A DNA stretch of 50,901 nt from Podaxis mareebaensis (lineage: Eukaryota > Basidiomycota > Agaricomycetes > Agaricales > Agaricaceae): positions 1 to 50,901 of the forward strand of contig JAEUWP010000520.1 in the NCBI GenBank assembly GCA_018524725.1, read 5' to 3'. Under the pieces are notes generated by a model. It was not told the DNA's origin, made no database searches, and saw only the letters and a list, made by a program, of their open reading frames with translations. Below, one piece after another: positions 25,441 to 36,574 of this stretch (positions within the stretch are counted from its first letter, which is position 1; each line of letters opens with the position of its first letter). The translations under genes were made by a program, and so were the position numbers.

Positions 25441-26919
25441 CAGGATCCGGAATGGACCCACAAAGGATCATTGATTGCATCCCCCTTATATTTGGTTATA
25501 CGAAGAATGTACCCAGTTCTTGGCTATTGAGGAGCGGTTAATCTCAGATAGACCGCGGAACACCGGGGGGGGGGGACGAAACGTCTTACTAGGACAGAAA
25601 AATAAGGGAAAGAACGCCAGGGAGTCTGGCACGAATGGCTAGCTAACACTCCACGTACTATCTTAGATGAGACTTCCTACGAGTCTAGATATGACTTTCG
25701 AGGGTAGAACTAAGGCACCGGGAAGGAATACATTATATTTCCAAATTCTCGCCACTTGGCATCGAGATATTGGAAGTATCGAAATTGCATGCAATATCCA
25801 GTGGCATTAGGCCTAGCCGGCAATAGCAGAAGAAGAGAGGTGAATTTCACTCAAAACGCGGGTATGTGCAACTTGCAAACGACGCTGGGCCAATGACGGT
25901 TGAACGTGAATCCGCTCTCTAAACAAGACAAGCAAGAGAGTCGGGGTACGGGGCGCCCGGAAGCACGGAGTTAATTATCCTCCACCAGGCTCGATACAAG
26001 AATAGCGGTGGTTGGACTACGAGCAAATCTATTAAGGCAAGGACAGTGGATATGGTGTCGAAGCACCGGGGAAGGTCCATGGTTAAATGGAAAAGGGTCC
26101 CCTTTATCGACAGTCTTCTCGTAGTACCCCGTCATTGCCGTCATGATTTCGCACCGTCCTACTATGCCGTTTATCCATGACCTGAGAAGGATCTTTGCGT
26201 GGCGTTACAGAGGATCTGAAGAGATCTACAGGGCAAGTATGAGAAATCCACCTCAAATATAGCATATCAGTTACTGATAGGAGATGGTAGCTAGGTAGGC
26301 AGAAGAACAATGGGTGAAGCACTGCATTTGCGGTGAGCGTAGTAACCACGCGTTGTGGTTTTATAAAAGCGGCGCTTCGATCCAACATTATATTCAGGAT
26401 GTATTGCACTCGCCAAACCAACATCCCCCTGGATGGATTGAGGCGGATATATTGATCAAGACACTGAGATTGAAAGTCATAATAAAGCGGTGACCACGGG
26501 CCCGGTGGAGATACTACGCGCTGTGATCGGTGGATGCAATCACACCTTCATCAATGTTTCCGACTTTCGAGATATTGAGTCGCTTCGAAGACCAGCGTCG
26601 AGGGCTTCCAGTACCCCGCCTCATGGACAGAATATGAGAACGCGGCCTGCCTTTAGTTTTGAACATCGACGAGCGCCCGGGTCCTTGGACATCTATCAGC
26701 CCTATACATACATTGAAGATGTCTGCTACAAGACATCAGAAGGATAAGTTAGATGGAAATCTGATCGTGGCGGAGCCCGATACATGATGCTGTGCGATTT
26801 CATTTCCCGTCGGACATACATAGGGAACTGGTTTCCGCGCTATTTGTCTGCGTCTGCCCCCAAGGCCCTGGTTCCTCTTTCTCTTTCAATCTTTCAAAAG
26901 TACGGCTCTGTGAGCTGAC
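25441..26919. other. Spacer with homopolymer and short relic frames
   Basis: A 10-nt G run lies at about 25566-25575. Apart from the tentative relic listed separately, frames at 26104-26424 and 26490-26747 have no recognisable content. It includes the upstream region of gene D. Confidence 0.4.
25975..26080 (-). pseudogene. Tentative fragment of a seven-transmembrane gene exon 1
   Basis: From an ATG at 26080 the minus strand reads LPRCFDTISTVLALIDLLVV then a PLF...RAW segment. This resembles the FDTTTVLSLI start of TM1 in gene A and the loop-1 R-x-W. No other exon can be found and stops follow, so this is at most a remnant. The match is short and could be chance. Confidence 0.3.
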
Positions 26920-28228
26920 ATGGCGGCAAATGAAAGCCAAATAATTGCCTTTGACGTTCTGATGTTTTTCGCCATTCTCTTACTTGTTCTCGCGCTGGTG
27001 CCGCCACTTTTTTCTCGTCACATCGTGCGCAGGAAGACATGGCATTCAGTAATGTTGTCAATGCTGATCCTTTCAATTGGAGAAGTTCTTCTTGTGGGTC
27101 GTCAGTTTGAACCGTCGCCCAACCCGAACCTTTGTTTGGTGCAAGTTGCTGTCATCCATGCAACTCCTCCATTGTGGGTCCAACGCTTCTCCAGATCAAA
27201 CGCAGGGGCTCATGACATACAGTGTCGCTGTTGCTATGGCTTCCTATACCGCGGATGTAGGTCCATCCCTTTACCATGTTTCCGCTCAGATACATAGTTG
27301 TGTTACACTCAGATATACATCTCCATTCGACATATGTTCAAGTCCAACGACTGGGAAGACGGACCAGAACCGGAAAACACCGTTTTCGTGGGTGCCAGTT
27401 TCCACTCAACATATCCTTCGTTTGACGGGCATTGTGGTAGTTGGTTCTAACACCATGGATAACGTTCTTCTTGGTATTTTTGGAAGCTATCTTGGTGAGT
27501 CGGCCCATCATATATTCAGACTCCTTCTGACATTTCTTTGTAGGTAATTGGGCTATCAAGAAACGGAGCGGAGCCATCGCAGCTGGGCTTCTACTGTCGC
27601 ACGGAGAACAGGGTGGGGTGTGTATTGCGGTGTACCTTTTTAATCTTCGCTTCCTGATCATAAACTGCCAGTGTCCTGGTCAGTGTAGTAGTAGTGATCC
27701 TGGGTGGCTTAGTTGCCATCGTTTGTCAAGGTGCGTGTAATTCTCACCAGCGCTCAGTCGGCAGATGCCTGACCTTCAAGTCCCTAGCCGCAACTGGTCG
27801 GTTGCTCTACAAGAACTGGATCAAGGTCCAGAGGGTTAGCATTACGTCGACGGTTCGCAAATACGTCCACGCGTTCACTAGAACATTGGCTTTCACGGTG
27901 ATCTTAACGCTTGGTATCATGTATGCCCTCTCGCCCTCTCGCCTTCCTTTGCCTGTTGATTGACCTACTCGAATAGTCTTGGCGTGGTAGCAACTTTCAC
28001 TATAAGCAAGACATTGTTTGGCTATACCGTTCTACTACCACTTGGTGGGCAATTTCTAGCTTATTGCAATACACTAAGCTGAACAAAGTATCGCGTAGTC
28101 CCAATCACTTCAGCTTTGATTTTCGGAACATATAAGGTACGGTTTATGGAACCGTCGCCCGGACGTCCAAGTTACTAACTTGTGTTAACGTTCAGGACAT
28201 CATGTCATTCTACATCCTATGTAGATGA
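26920..28228 (+). CDS. Orphan GPCR-like seven-transmembrane protein D
   Basis: Ten exons (26920-27173, 27223-27256, 27298-27387, 27441-27494, 27544-27617, 27672-27730, 27788-27920, 27977-28044, 28099-28136, 28196-28228) give 278 residues, the shortest of the set. The family landmarks are present: IIAFDVLMF at TM1, RHIVRRKTWH in loop 1, NLCLVQ at TM3, GFYC in extracellular loop 2, and FGTYKD after TM7. Loop 2 is longer than in B and C (30 residues in exon 3), and the cytoplasmic tail after TM7 is only DIMSFYILCR, so coupling through the tail is unlikely. Exon 2 is exactly 34 nt and exon 9 exactly 38 nt, as in A, B and C. Function is unknown. Confidence 0.78.
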
Positions 28229-29146
28229 TGTCCAGCGTGGGTTTTGCTGCGCTTAATCGTTGAGAAATTCAGACTCGGCTTCTCGTGGACTTGTTTATAG
28301 ACGTTCTGTCGTTTCTTGTATTTCATAAGCGTCACTAGTAATTATGTAGCTCACGGAGAAATACAACAACCAGATATTGAAGTGAGCAAGTTTATGCTCC
28401 TTGCAGCGATGGAACCATGTTCGACCCGTGTGAAACTACCGTGACCTGCCCGAAAGTGTCCAAGTATATCAGACGAGGTGCCGGGTCTGCCTGCTCCTTT
28501 GGCGGTTTCTACCTTCCCCCTGTATCCTGAGTTCAGTGGGTGCACCAACGTCTTCGCAATTTCGTTGGCTTATAACTCTTGCAGGCTTACCATGGCTGTA
28601 TAACCTCTGCGATACTTGTAGACTGATGTGAGCGCCGTAGAGGCAGCTCCTTCAGCCGACTACACTATATTCTGTTCTCTTTGCCGGGATCAGAATTAGT
28701 AATGGTAAGCATCTACTCACCTTGACGGATTCACTTGGTCTCATTCAATTGTTACAGTGTGCGGGTGGACAGCTTGACCGCCATCAAGTTTTCGACAAGC
28801 ACATATCAATCAAATTAATTACCCAGGCCACCCTTTGCTCGGACTTGTTTTTGCTTTGCGTCAAGTAGCTTGAGGACAATGTACTGAGCATTTTATAACA
28901 ATATTCCTGTGAGGCATCATTCTTGAGACAAGCGTTTCAGTGTTTCAAAGAAGATCTGGACAGCCACCGGACCTGAGCAGTCCGGGGATGATTGATTGAT
29001 TCATGGATAAACCAGGTTGCCCAGACACCCACACGTTATCACTGCTGGCCACTTTATGTCTACGTGAGTCCCTGGTCAGGAAGTGTGCATTTCTCTCTCT
29101 TCTCTTCCTCTCTTGGGTGTAACGACTTCACAACACCCTGAGCAAC
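28229..29146. other. Spacer between gene D and the phosphatase gene
   Basis: No frame with family resemblance, RNA gene or repeat is seen. A pyrimidine-rich tract (TTTCTCTCTCTTCTC-like) just upstream of 29147 resembles fungal core promoters. Confidence 0.45.
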
Positions 29147-30720
29147 ATGCTTTTGACACGTCGCAACATCCTCCTGCTCTCGGTGGTCTCGGTGGTCATC
29201 CTGTACCTCTACATTGTTGAGCTACCGCACGGAGTGATTCCGGCTGTTCCAACGGCGTTGAAGAACAACATATTCCCTCTTCTCCGTCAAGTATTCTCAG
29301 AGAAGTTCTCGCACCGAGTATGGACACCCGCAATTCCAACGTCGTCCCCGTCCACCGCTGCTAAACATCAAGAGGCAAAAGATAAATCAAACTTCGAGGA
29401 CACACGAATGAAATTCGCTCGACATATCGTGGCCGTCGGAGATTTGCATGGGGACATGCCCAACGCCAGGCGTGTCCTCCAATTTTCGGGTGTTACAAAT
29501 GACAAGGGGGATTGGAGTGGGGATGTCGACTTTTTCGTGCAGACGGGGGATATTATCGACAGGTGCGCTATTTGGCTGCGTGTGCCAAGGAGTGAAACTC
29601 GGGTTGTTGATTCAAACGTTTCGCAGAGGAGATGATACCATTGCCCTTTTCGCTTGGATGGACCAACTGCGCGAGCAGGCTTCAGCAGTTGGAGGAACTG
29701 TTCTTTCGCACCTGGGGAACCATGAGTGGATGAATGCTATCGGGGACTGGAGGTGTGCATATTCTTGTTTCTATCGCTCGCTTTCTTTGCTCACTCTGGT
29801 GTCTAGGTATGTCTATCCATCAGAGCTCAAAACCTTCGGTTCCATCTCTGCTCGCCAAAAGATGCTGAGCACGGGCGCAATCGGCCGTTCATGGGCAAAG
29901 AATTATACCACTAGCTCCCGGCTTCCCCTTCACCCATATCTCGGACCGCCCAATACGCCATTCCCGCCATCTCATGCCAAACACCTGCATTACCAGAAGG
30001 ACGAGGATGGTGCAGAACTGGACATCTCGGTGTATTATGACAAGGATGAACCGCTCTCGCACGCGGCACTTTCGTTTGTTCATGGTGGATTGTCGCCTAC
30101 TTATCCGGATTTGACGCCGTTCCCAACAAGAATTAATCAAATTGCAGAAGGGTTTCTGAGGAAGTTGCAGAACAGAGTACAGCCACCGCCTCACCCTCCT
30201 TATCCATATCCCGGACTCCCGCGTGGTATGTTCGATGTGTTAGTCGACTGTCACTTGTGGAGCTGAACAAATTGCAGGTACGACGCAGGACGAAATCCAT
30301 TTATATGACTCGAATGGGCCTGTGTGGTATCGCGGCTGGGCGCTCGACGAGGAAGCAAAAGTATGCGTCGACGTTGAAAAGGTCCTCGCAAAGACTGGTA
30401 CGAGGCGGATGGTTATGGGGCATACCCCAGACTTTAATGTATGCGCATAGTCCTTTCCCGTCTTTGGCAGTGTAGCTGACAAAAGCTGGTAGAATATTGT
30501 CTCAAGGTGTAACGGAAAGATTATTATTATTGATACCGGTATTTCACATGCCTATGGCGGCGTGCTGTCCGCGTTGTCGATCCATTATACCCTCGAGCCC
30601 ATTGGTAACCCCGCTGAGAAGCGGTGGTTGGAGACAGAGGTCGTCAGTGCTTTATACCCTGATCGGCGAGAAGTATTGGTTACAGATGAGAGGGAGGTTA
30701 TTGGAGACTTTGATGTTTAA
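29147..30720 (+). CDS. Membrane-anchored Shewanella-like PPP phosphatase (calcineurin-like fold)
   Basis: Five exons (29147-29562, 29627-29752, 29807-30225, 30278-30438, 30493-30720) encode 449 residues. Residues ~8-26 form one hydrophobic helix after a short basic start, a signal anchor that would place the catalytic domain in the secretory lumen or outside. The metallophosphatase motifs are complete and in order: GDLHGD, GDIIDRGDD, LGNHEW, HGGLSP and MGHTPDFN, followed by IDTGISHAYGGVLSAL. The GDIIDRG form and domain length fit the Shewanella-like phosphatase branch of the PPP superfamily found in fungi. The substrate is unknown. The gene ends 54 bp from the convergent hydratase gene, so 3' UTRs may overlap. 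Confidence 0.85.
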
Positions 30721-30774
30721 GTCATAAGCTTGGATACATCGGCGGTGTACAGGTAGATTACAGTAAAATTTTCA

Positions 30775-31991
30775 TCAAAGTTTGGCCTTAAGGTGCTTGA
30801 CGTCGAGCCTACGCCACTACGTGAAAGTTAGGACGGCACGGGGAACATGTGGAGCAAAGTGATTGCTTACCCAGGGGAACCAGTCAGTCATGTCCTTGGA
30901 CAAGGTACCCACAAACTGGGGCAGCCTTCTCTCCCTGAAGGATTGGACACCCTCGGTGGCGTCCTTGCTTGACGCGAGGATCTTGATTGCCCTAGAATCG
31001 AGGAGGTGGTTCTCCTCAATACTGTCCCCTGGGTGTTGGAGGAGACCTTTGGTAAAGGCAACGGAGGTTTGAGATGTGTTGGCGGCAAGTTCGTCGGCGA
31101 GGGCCTTGGCTGCGGGATAGACGCTATCGCGAGTGGGGAGGATTTGGTGGTAGAGGTCCCGGATGTGAGGTGAGTCAGGAGTTACACTTTCTCCAGTGAG
31201 GAGGAGAGAGTTGGCTTGCGAGTGGCCGAGTAGTCGAGGCAGAAGATAGCTAGAAGTCGCTACATTCCGGGAATTAGCTTATGATTAAGCCAGCAAGTTT
31301 ATGTTGCGTGCCTTCGGGGACGATACCACGTCGAACGAAGGGGAACGTGAGCTTCGCTCCAGCCCAGACGAAGCGAATATCGAAGGGCAGCTGAAGAGCA
31401 GTCATGCCAATCCCGGCCTATAACACAACCATTAGTGTCCGAAAGGCACTGTTATCAAGTGGACGTACGGCATGACCATTTACTGCCGCGATGGTAATCT
31501 TGCGGCAACGGTAGATGGCCAAGGAAGCACGACCTCCACCATCCCTGTGAGCTGAAGGACTTTGAACATCCGTTCTCTAAAGCCTCGTCGAGTATATAGC
31601 TACCTTGTGGACCCTCCCTTTCCGCTTCTTCCTCCCAGAGCATGCTCCAGCCTCCAGAGATATCGGCCTGTGAATAAGGTGAGCAGTTCCGTACCCATAT
31701 AGTCGGAGGATATAGTACCCCGGAACAAAAGGCAGGTGCTGTTGATTCAGCGGTCAGGATGACCACTCTGATTCGGTCATCGCGGTCGACTAGCTCGAAG
31801 ATTTGGATGAGTTCCTCAATGATATTGCGGTTTACAGTATTTCGTCTGCAGGTAAGGTCTCGATGGTGGCTAGGGTAACATCGCCAGTTCGCTTACTGCT
31901 TAGCTCGGTTGATCCAGATAGTCACGACGGCGCCGTCGCGGTCGACAATAATGTCCTTGAAGCCGAGGTTCTTGTAGTCGGGCTGAGCCAT
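30775..31991 (-). CDS. Peroxisomal enoyl-CoA hydratase/isomerase family protein
   Basis: Seven exons (31991-31897, 31845-31719, 31667-31604, 31551-31469, 31417-31312, 31259-30871, 30816-30775) give 301 residues. Crotonase-fold signatures are clear: the oxyanion-hole segments FCSGADISGG and NGHAAGIGM, then FVRRGIVPEATSSYLLPR. The PEATSSY form resembles the catalytic Glu region of peroxisomal delta3,delta2-enoyl-CoA isomerases more than classical hydratases, so isomerase activity is favoured but not certain. The last 14-codon exon ends in AKL, a type 1 peroxisomal targeting signal, so the enzyme probably works in peroxisomal beta-oxidation. Intron 5 has a GC donor (GCACGC). Retention of the last 54-nt intron would end translation at a TAG at its 3' end and remove AKL. 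Confidence 0.87.
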
Positions 31992-32230
31992 AGTATCCAG
32001 TGGGAGGGATGTGATTGCCCGTCACTAAGACGATGTGACGCCGGAGTCGCATGACTGCAAGCGCGCGAGAAGGAGATGTCATCATGTCCGTCGGAGGTGA
32101 CCAAAGGCTTGCTCTGTTTATTCAGCCGGTTACATAACTCATTCTCGATGTAATGTATTCCACTTCCATTCTATCCTGAACCACCATTATCTCCCCGTCC
32201 CTTGCCATCGTCCATGCTCCTTTCACCACG
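31992..32230. promoter_or_regulatory. Divergent promoter of the hydratase and RS-rich protein genes
   Basis: Start codons are 239 bp apart. I see no confident oleate-response or other named motif. Co-regulation is not implied beyond proximity. Confidence 0.3.
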
Positions 32231-35200
32231 ATGACTGACTTTGAGCTACGCATTGGTCCCAAGAAGAGCCTGACTCCCGAGCCCCGGCCTGTGTTTGCAC
32301 ACAAGACATGGACCCGTCCCGGATACATCCCACCCACAGTGCCCAGGGGGCCACGCCTCACAAGCCGTTCCGATGATACGACTGCGCGTCCTCATCCACA
32401 CTCGGATGGTGAACCCGCCTTGCTTCTCCGGATGCATCTCGCCTCTCCTTATCCATCAAAATCGGGATCCACGAATACTGCCAGTCGGCGCTTTTCCGGA
32501 AAGCTTTTCTCGGAGCGGATTGCGCCAGAAACGACGGGGGATATCAGCGCGGGCACATTAACTCTGGGGAACCACCGTGTTGGGCCGCTCCTTGGTCACG
32601 AGGCTGCAACGAGGCAGGTTTCGCCCTTTCAAGGCGGCTCGACCAATGGTGGAATATCTGACTACACGGATATAAGCACCCCCCATGGACAAAAGAAATG
32701 TGTATTGGTATGTCATACACTTGACTCGACTATACTACGCGCCCTGATCTATTCTGTTATTCCCCTGTCTCTTTGAAAGTCATTCACCAGTTCTGGTCGA
32801 GGGTATTCACCACAACCCACCCAATCCCCTAATTCCGTTTTCGCTCCAACCCAGGGCTCAGAGTCGCCTACCCGGATGCACTCTAACGGGACCCACATCG
32901 CACTCGAAGAACGAGAGCAGGAAAATTCTGATGAACCAAAGAATCCCTGGTCATATTTGCCTTTAAAGGACAGAATTGGACCTCTCATTTCCGAAAATGC
33001 CACACTTCGGTTGAACCATGATCGACATGAGGCAGACAAAGATCAGGGGACACCCCCGTTCGATGACAGAAACGTGGACGCAGTGCTCACCCCCGATGTA
33101 TGCGGTTCAATTATGGCCTCCCTAATTGCATCACAGAAGCAATTAGCCGAGATGGGTACGACACAATCATACCCAGGGAGCACGAGGCTGTCTACAGAAG
33201 AAAGTATAAACACAGCACACGCCAGACCCCCGACTGAAGTCACCCATCCTCCGACAGAGAGCAGCGTCCTTCCGTCATTCTATATACCAGATACAACCTC
33301 CAACCCAATGCCATCGTCCTCACTACAATCTTCCGTGCCTAGGATTTCCCATGACAATCCACTCGGCGTCCAGCAAGCCATGCACAGTAACAGGGATCAA
33401 AAACAAACCATGCCTGTCGCAGCTAGCGCCGCCCCTTTGCACCTATCACCTCGCTCAAGCCAAGCTTACTCAGCTTCGTCAACACATACTCAGGAAAATG
33501 CAATTCCTATACCAATTTTGCCGATGTTCTTCAACCAAACATCGTCTCAGCAAATACCTGAGATGTCTTCTCGATCAAACGGCGTGTCTCCGGAACACCC
33601 GAAGAATGACGAACATCGTAGTGACGGCTTCGAACGCTCCCGAAATCGGTCGCCAAGCCCCAACCCATGGCCACATAAGCGCCTAAGATCACTGTCACCC
33701 CCGGCGTCTATCTCAAACTACTATTATAAAGAGAAGAACAGAAGTCATGGGGAGGATGGCAACCCTCCTTCTCCACCGCCATATCGTCGCGGGCATTCAC
33801 CCTCAACCTCGACTTCGCTGTTATATCGAAAACATTCCCAGCTGTCACTGCGTGCATCTCGACGTTCCAGATCACCTCGGTCCCGGAGGTCGAGGTCTCG
33901 TTCCCCACGTAGGCAATGGCCGTCTCGATACCGTGCAGGTTATTCAAGTGGCAGCCTGCCCCAGCTGACCTCGACGAATTACCATGAATCACTGCCCCAC
34001 CATACCTCGTCTAAACCACAGTCCACCCGTGAATACATTTATTCACGCCATCTCAGGACGGAAAACTCAGAAGTTAGTTCTTCGCCAGCGTTACTTGAGT
34101 CCGCACACGAACAGTATCCAAGCTCGAAGAACTTCAAAGAATTCTACCTAACAGACATTCGTGAACGATGTCAAGAGAATTCAAAGATAGATGTCGATCG
34201 AGAGTGCGACGGACGGCGGAGGTATAGCGGCACATGGGAAGATGACAGAGGACGACAGTGCAGCAGATTATCCGCGGGTCAGACGGGTGCCCCGACCCAA
34301 ACGCCTGCCGGCGCCACGGTTCCTCCGAGAGTTCTCCTCACACCACCCGCTTCGGCGGCGTCTATCAATGATCGCACTCCCATCAAGTCACAGCGCACAG
34401 AAGGGGAACAGAGCGCCAACATGGGTGATTCCACGACGTCGGCTATGGTTGGCACCCGTGTAAGCGCCGGGACCCATGCTCAGAGTAGTGCAGAACAGGG
34501 AGAAGTTCCTGATGCAGAGGTCTTGGAATCTGCTCCAATACCTGATGCAGAAAAGGGAGGAACTCCTCTCTCTTGGAAACCTTTCAATGATATCCCGGGC
34601 ATATGGTTCCTGAAGGAGGGGTCGAGTGAACCTGATGTCTTTGAGTGCACTATTACAGTGACTCGGGAGATCGCGCTTAAATGGGGCTTGCCACTGCTCG
34701 AGGGGACCGAGGATTCCATAACAGAAAGCCAAGGATCTCATCCCATGTTTAAACGGAAATCCTTGCCGCAAGTTTCATGGAAACTGAAATGTGTATCTAC
34801 TGAACATTGGGATGCTGTCCAACACACTCTGGTTAATCCCGTGTCTGCCAAAGAGCTCGTCCATGAACTCTCCCGGTTTGAAAGCCGATGGCCTGCAGGA
34901 GGAAAATTGATTATCGAGGTGAACCCTGGGCATGGCATAGGAAAAACATTTTATGCTAAACATCTGGTGAATGCATTCACAATCTCTTTTTCCCCTGAAC
35001 ATGGCTCAATGGTTTTAAAGGATTCTGTCATTCCTTTCCTGGAGCTAAAGAACCACATTCACGAAGGATCAAACCTTGTCCGATTCATCCAGCTTGAAGA
35101 CATGTCGAAACATGCCTTTATACTTTATGCGACACCCACGCCGAAACCTCTCGCAGAGGACAGTGTGTCTCCGCGGGATGGACTAGAAGTGAATCATGAA

Positions 35201-35320
35201 TTCTCTCTCGACGATCTACATCATGTGCTACAGAAATCTAGAGCTGACAATGGACCAACACCCACACCGGTGTTCATGGTACAAGATGCCAAAGTCAAGA
35301 TATCATTTCCTCAGGAATAA
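32231..35320 (+). CDS. Large RS-rich disordered protein with a conserved-looking C-terminal domain
   Basis: Two exons, 32231-32707 and 32780-35320, joined by a 72-nt intron (GTATGT...AAAG), encode 1005 residues. The first ~700 are low-complexity (S, P, T, H, Q). A run of RS/SR dipeptides (ASRRSRSPRSRRSRSRSP) lies near residue 515, as in splicing factors and speckle proteins. The last ~240 residues are ordered-looking, with IWFLKEGSSEPDVFECTITV, then VSWKLKCVSTEHWDAV, LIIEVN and NLVRFIQLEDMSKHAFILYA. I do not recognise this domain. The LIIEVN...NLVRFIQL pattern faintly recalls PINIT-type beta domains, which is speculation. A nuclear RNA- or transcription-related role is inferred from RS content only. 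Confidence 0.7.
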
Positions 35321-35477
35321 TGGAAGAAAGCATGGCTAAATAACATGCATTATATTGTACACTACTGCTTGCTGTAACCCATCTAGTACGTGCACTAATG
35401 CTTACAATATACACAATGTCAGAAGATCTGGGGGTATCAACAAAGCTCTAAATGAAAGCATTCAAGGAAATCAACCA

Positions 35478-36340
35478 TTAAGATGAAGGTTCCGGGACCA
35501 AAAATCCAATGAGGCATGCATCAAGCATCATATCTACATTAACCCAAGCATGAGTCAAAGCTGATTCAAGTTGGGTCAGTGCACATGATCAGAAAAAAAC
35601 TAAAATGTGGGACGTACCAAACAGTTTCGTGCCGTCTCTACCAGCCACGCGCATCAACTCTTTCTCGCCTCCAGGATGGAAAGGGAGATAGTGTGTAATA
35701 TTGTATACTTTGCCGTTGAAAGCAGACCAAGCATCGTCACGCTTGTTGTGTTGCTTCAGCATGGATGGTGTTATGCGCATCAGGGTGTGAACACCCTATC
35801 GGCAGCATGATCGTCAGTCAGGATGACAAAAAGATGTTCGGGGCGATCACTACTCACTCTAAGGTCCTGTCCCGAAGATTTAAGGTTGGCCCAATCCATA
35901 GGGCTATGTCCAGGCGCCAATGCGACCTTTTCACGCTTTTTCGCAGCTGGAGTGGGCCGCTTTGTCGTTGTGGGAGGGACAGCGAGGGATCCTGGTGTCG
36001 CGCGGTTCACGCCAGATGGCCGGCTTGCTGGTACAGGTGGTGGTGGCATAAGCTGTGTGTCGATCAAGACCTTGGGGAGCGGATTAGACGCAGCCATGGG
36101 CTGTTGTTGTACACGTTGTGCGCTATTAAGACTCGGAAACGCGGGTGGTGAATCATCATCGTCACGACCGCGCTCTGTTTCCGTATCCGAGCCTTCGTCT
36201 TCCGCGTCTGGTGGGGGTGATTCTCTTGTTAATGTTGGGACGTCAGCGGTGTCAGCGTTTGTTGTTGCCGCTGCTGTGGTGGCTGGTGAGGGAGTCGTGA
36301 GCCCCGATGTGAGCCAACCGCGGAAGTACGAGGTCATCAT
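35478..36340 (-). CDS. Cytochrome b5-domain protein with disordered N-terminal extension (Irc21-like)
   Basis: Three exons (36340-35858, 35795-35618, 35560-35478) give 247 residues. The C-terminal ~80 residues are a cytochrome b5 heme-binding domain: LMRITPSMLKQHNKRDDAW, then YNITHYLPFHPGGEKEL with the HPGG motif whose His is an axial heme ligand, and THAWVNVD with the second His supplied by exon 3. The first ~140 residues are Pro/Thr/Ala/Asp-rich and disordered. No transmembrane helix follows the b5 domain, so it is probably soluble. The arrangement matches fungal Irc21-like proteins and the b5 module of cytochrome b5 reductase 4. The redox partner is unknown; no reductase domain is present. 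Confidence 0.85.
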
Positions 36341-36574
36341 GAAGATAGTGTGATAGAGGGTGGTGGTTGATGGTCAAGATGAGTCAATTAAGCGTTCACC
36401 GAAGGCTGTCGCCTCGAGGGCCAGGGTATGACCGGTGTGTGACTGACAGGAACCCCGATCACCGAAAGCAAAGCTGTTGATCCGTGTGAGCCACCGCCAC
36501 AAGAATCTTCATTTCCTTCCTCTTTATTTCCTCGCCAGAGGTTATACCGCTAATACAAGAAATGATACAGAGTA
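36341..36574. other. Tandem spacer
   Basis: This 234-bp stretch lies between the b5-domain gene start and the end of the sugar transporter gene, both minus strand. It contains no coding signal. Confidence 0.4.

Noticed and set aside
30888..31088. Minus-strand frame over the hydratase
   Set aside because: Out of frame with the crotonase domain that covers the same DNA.
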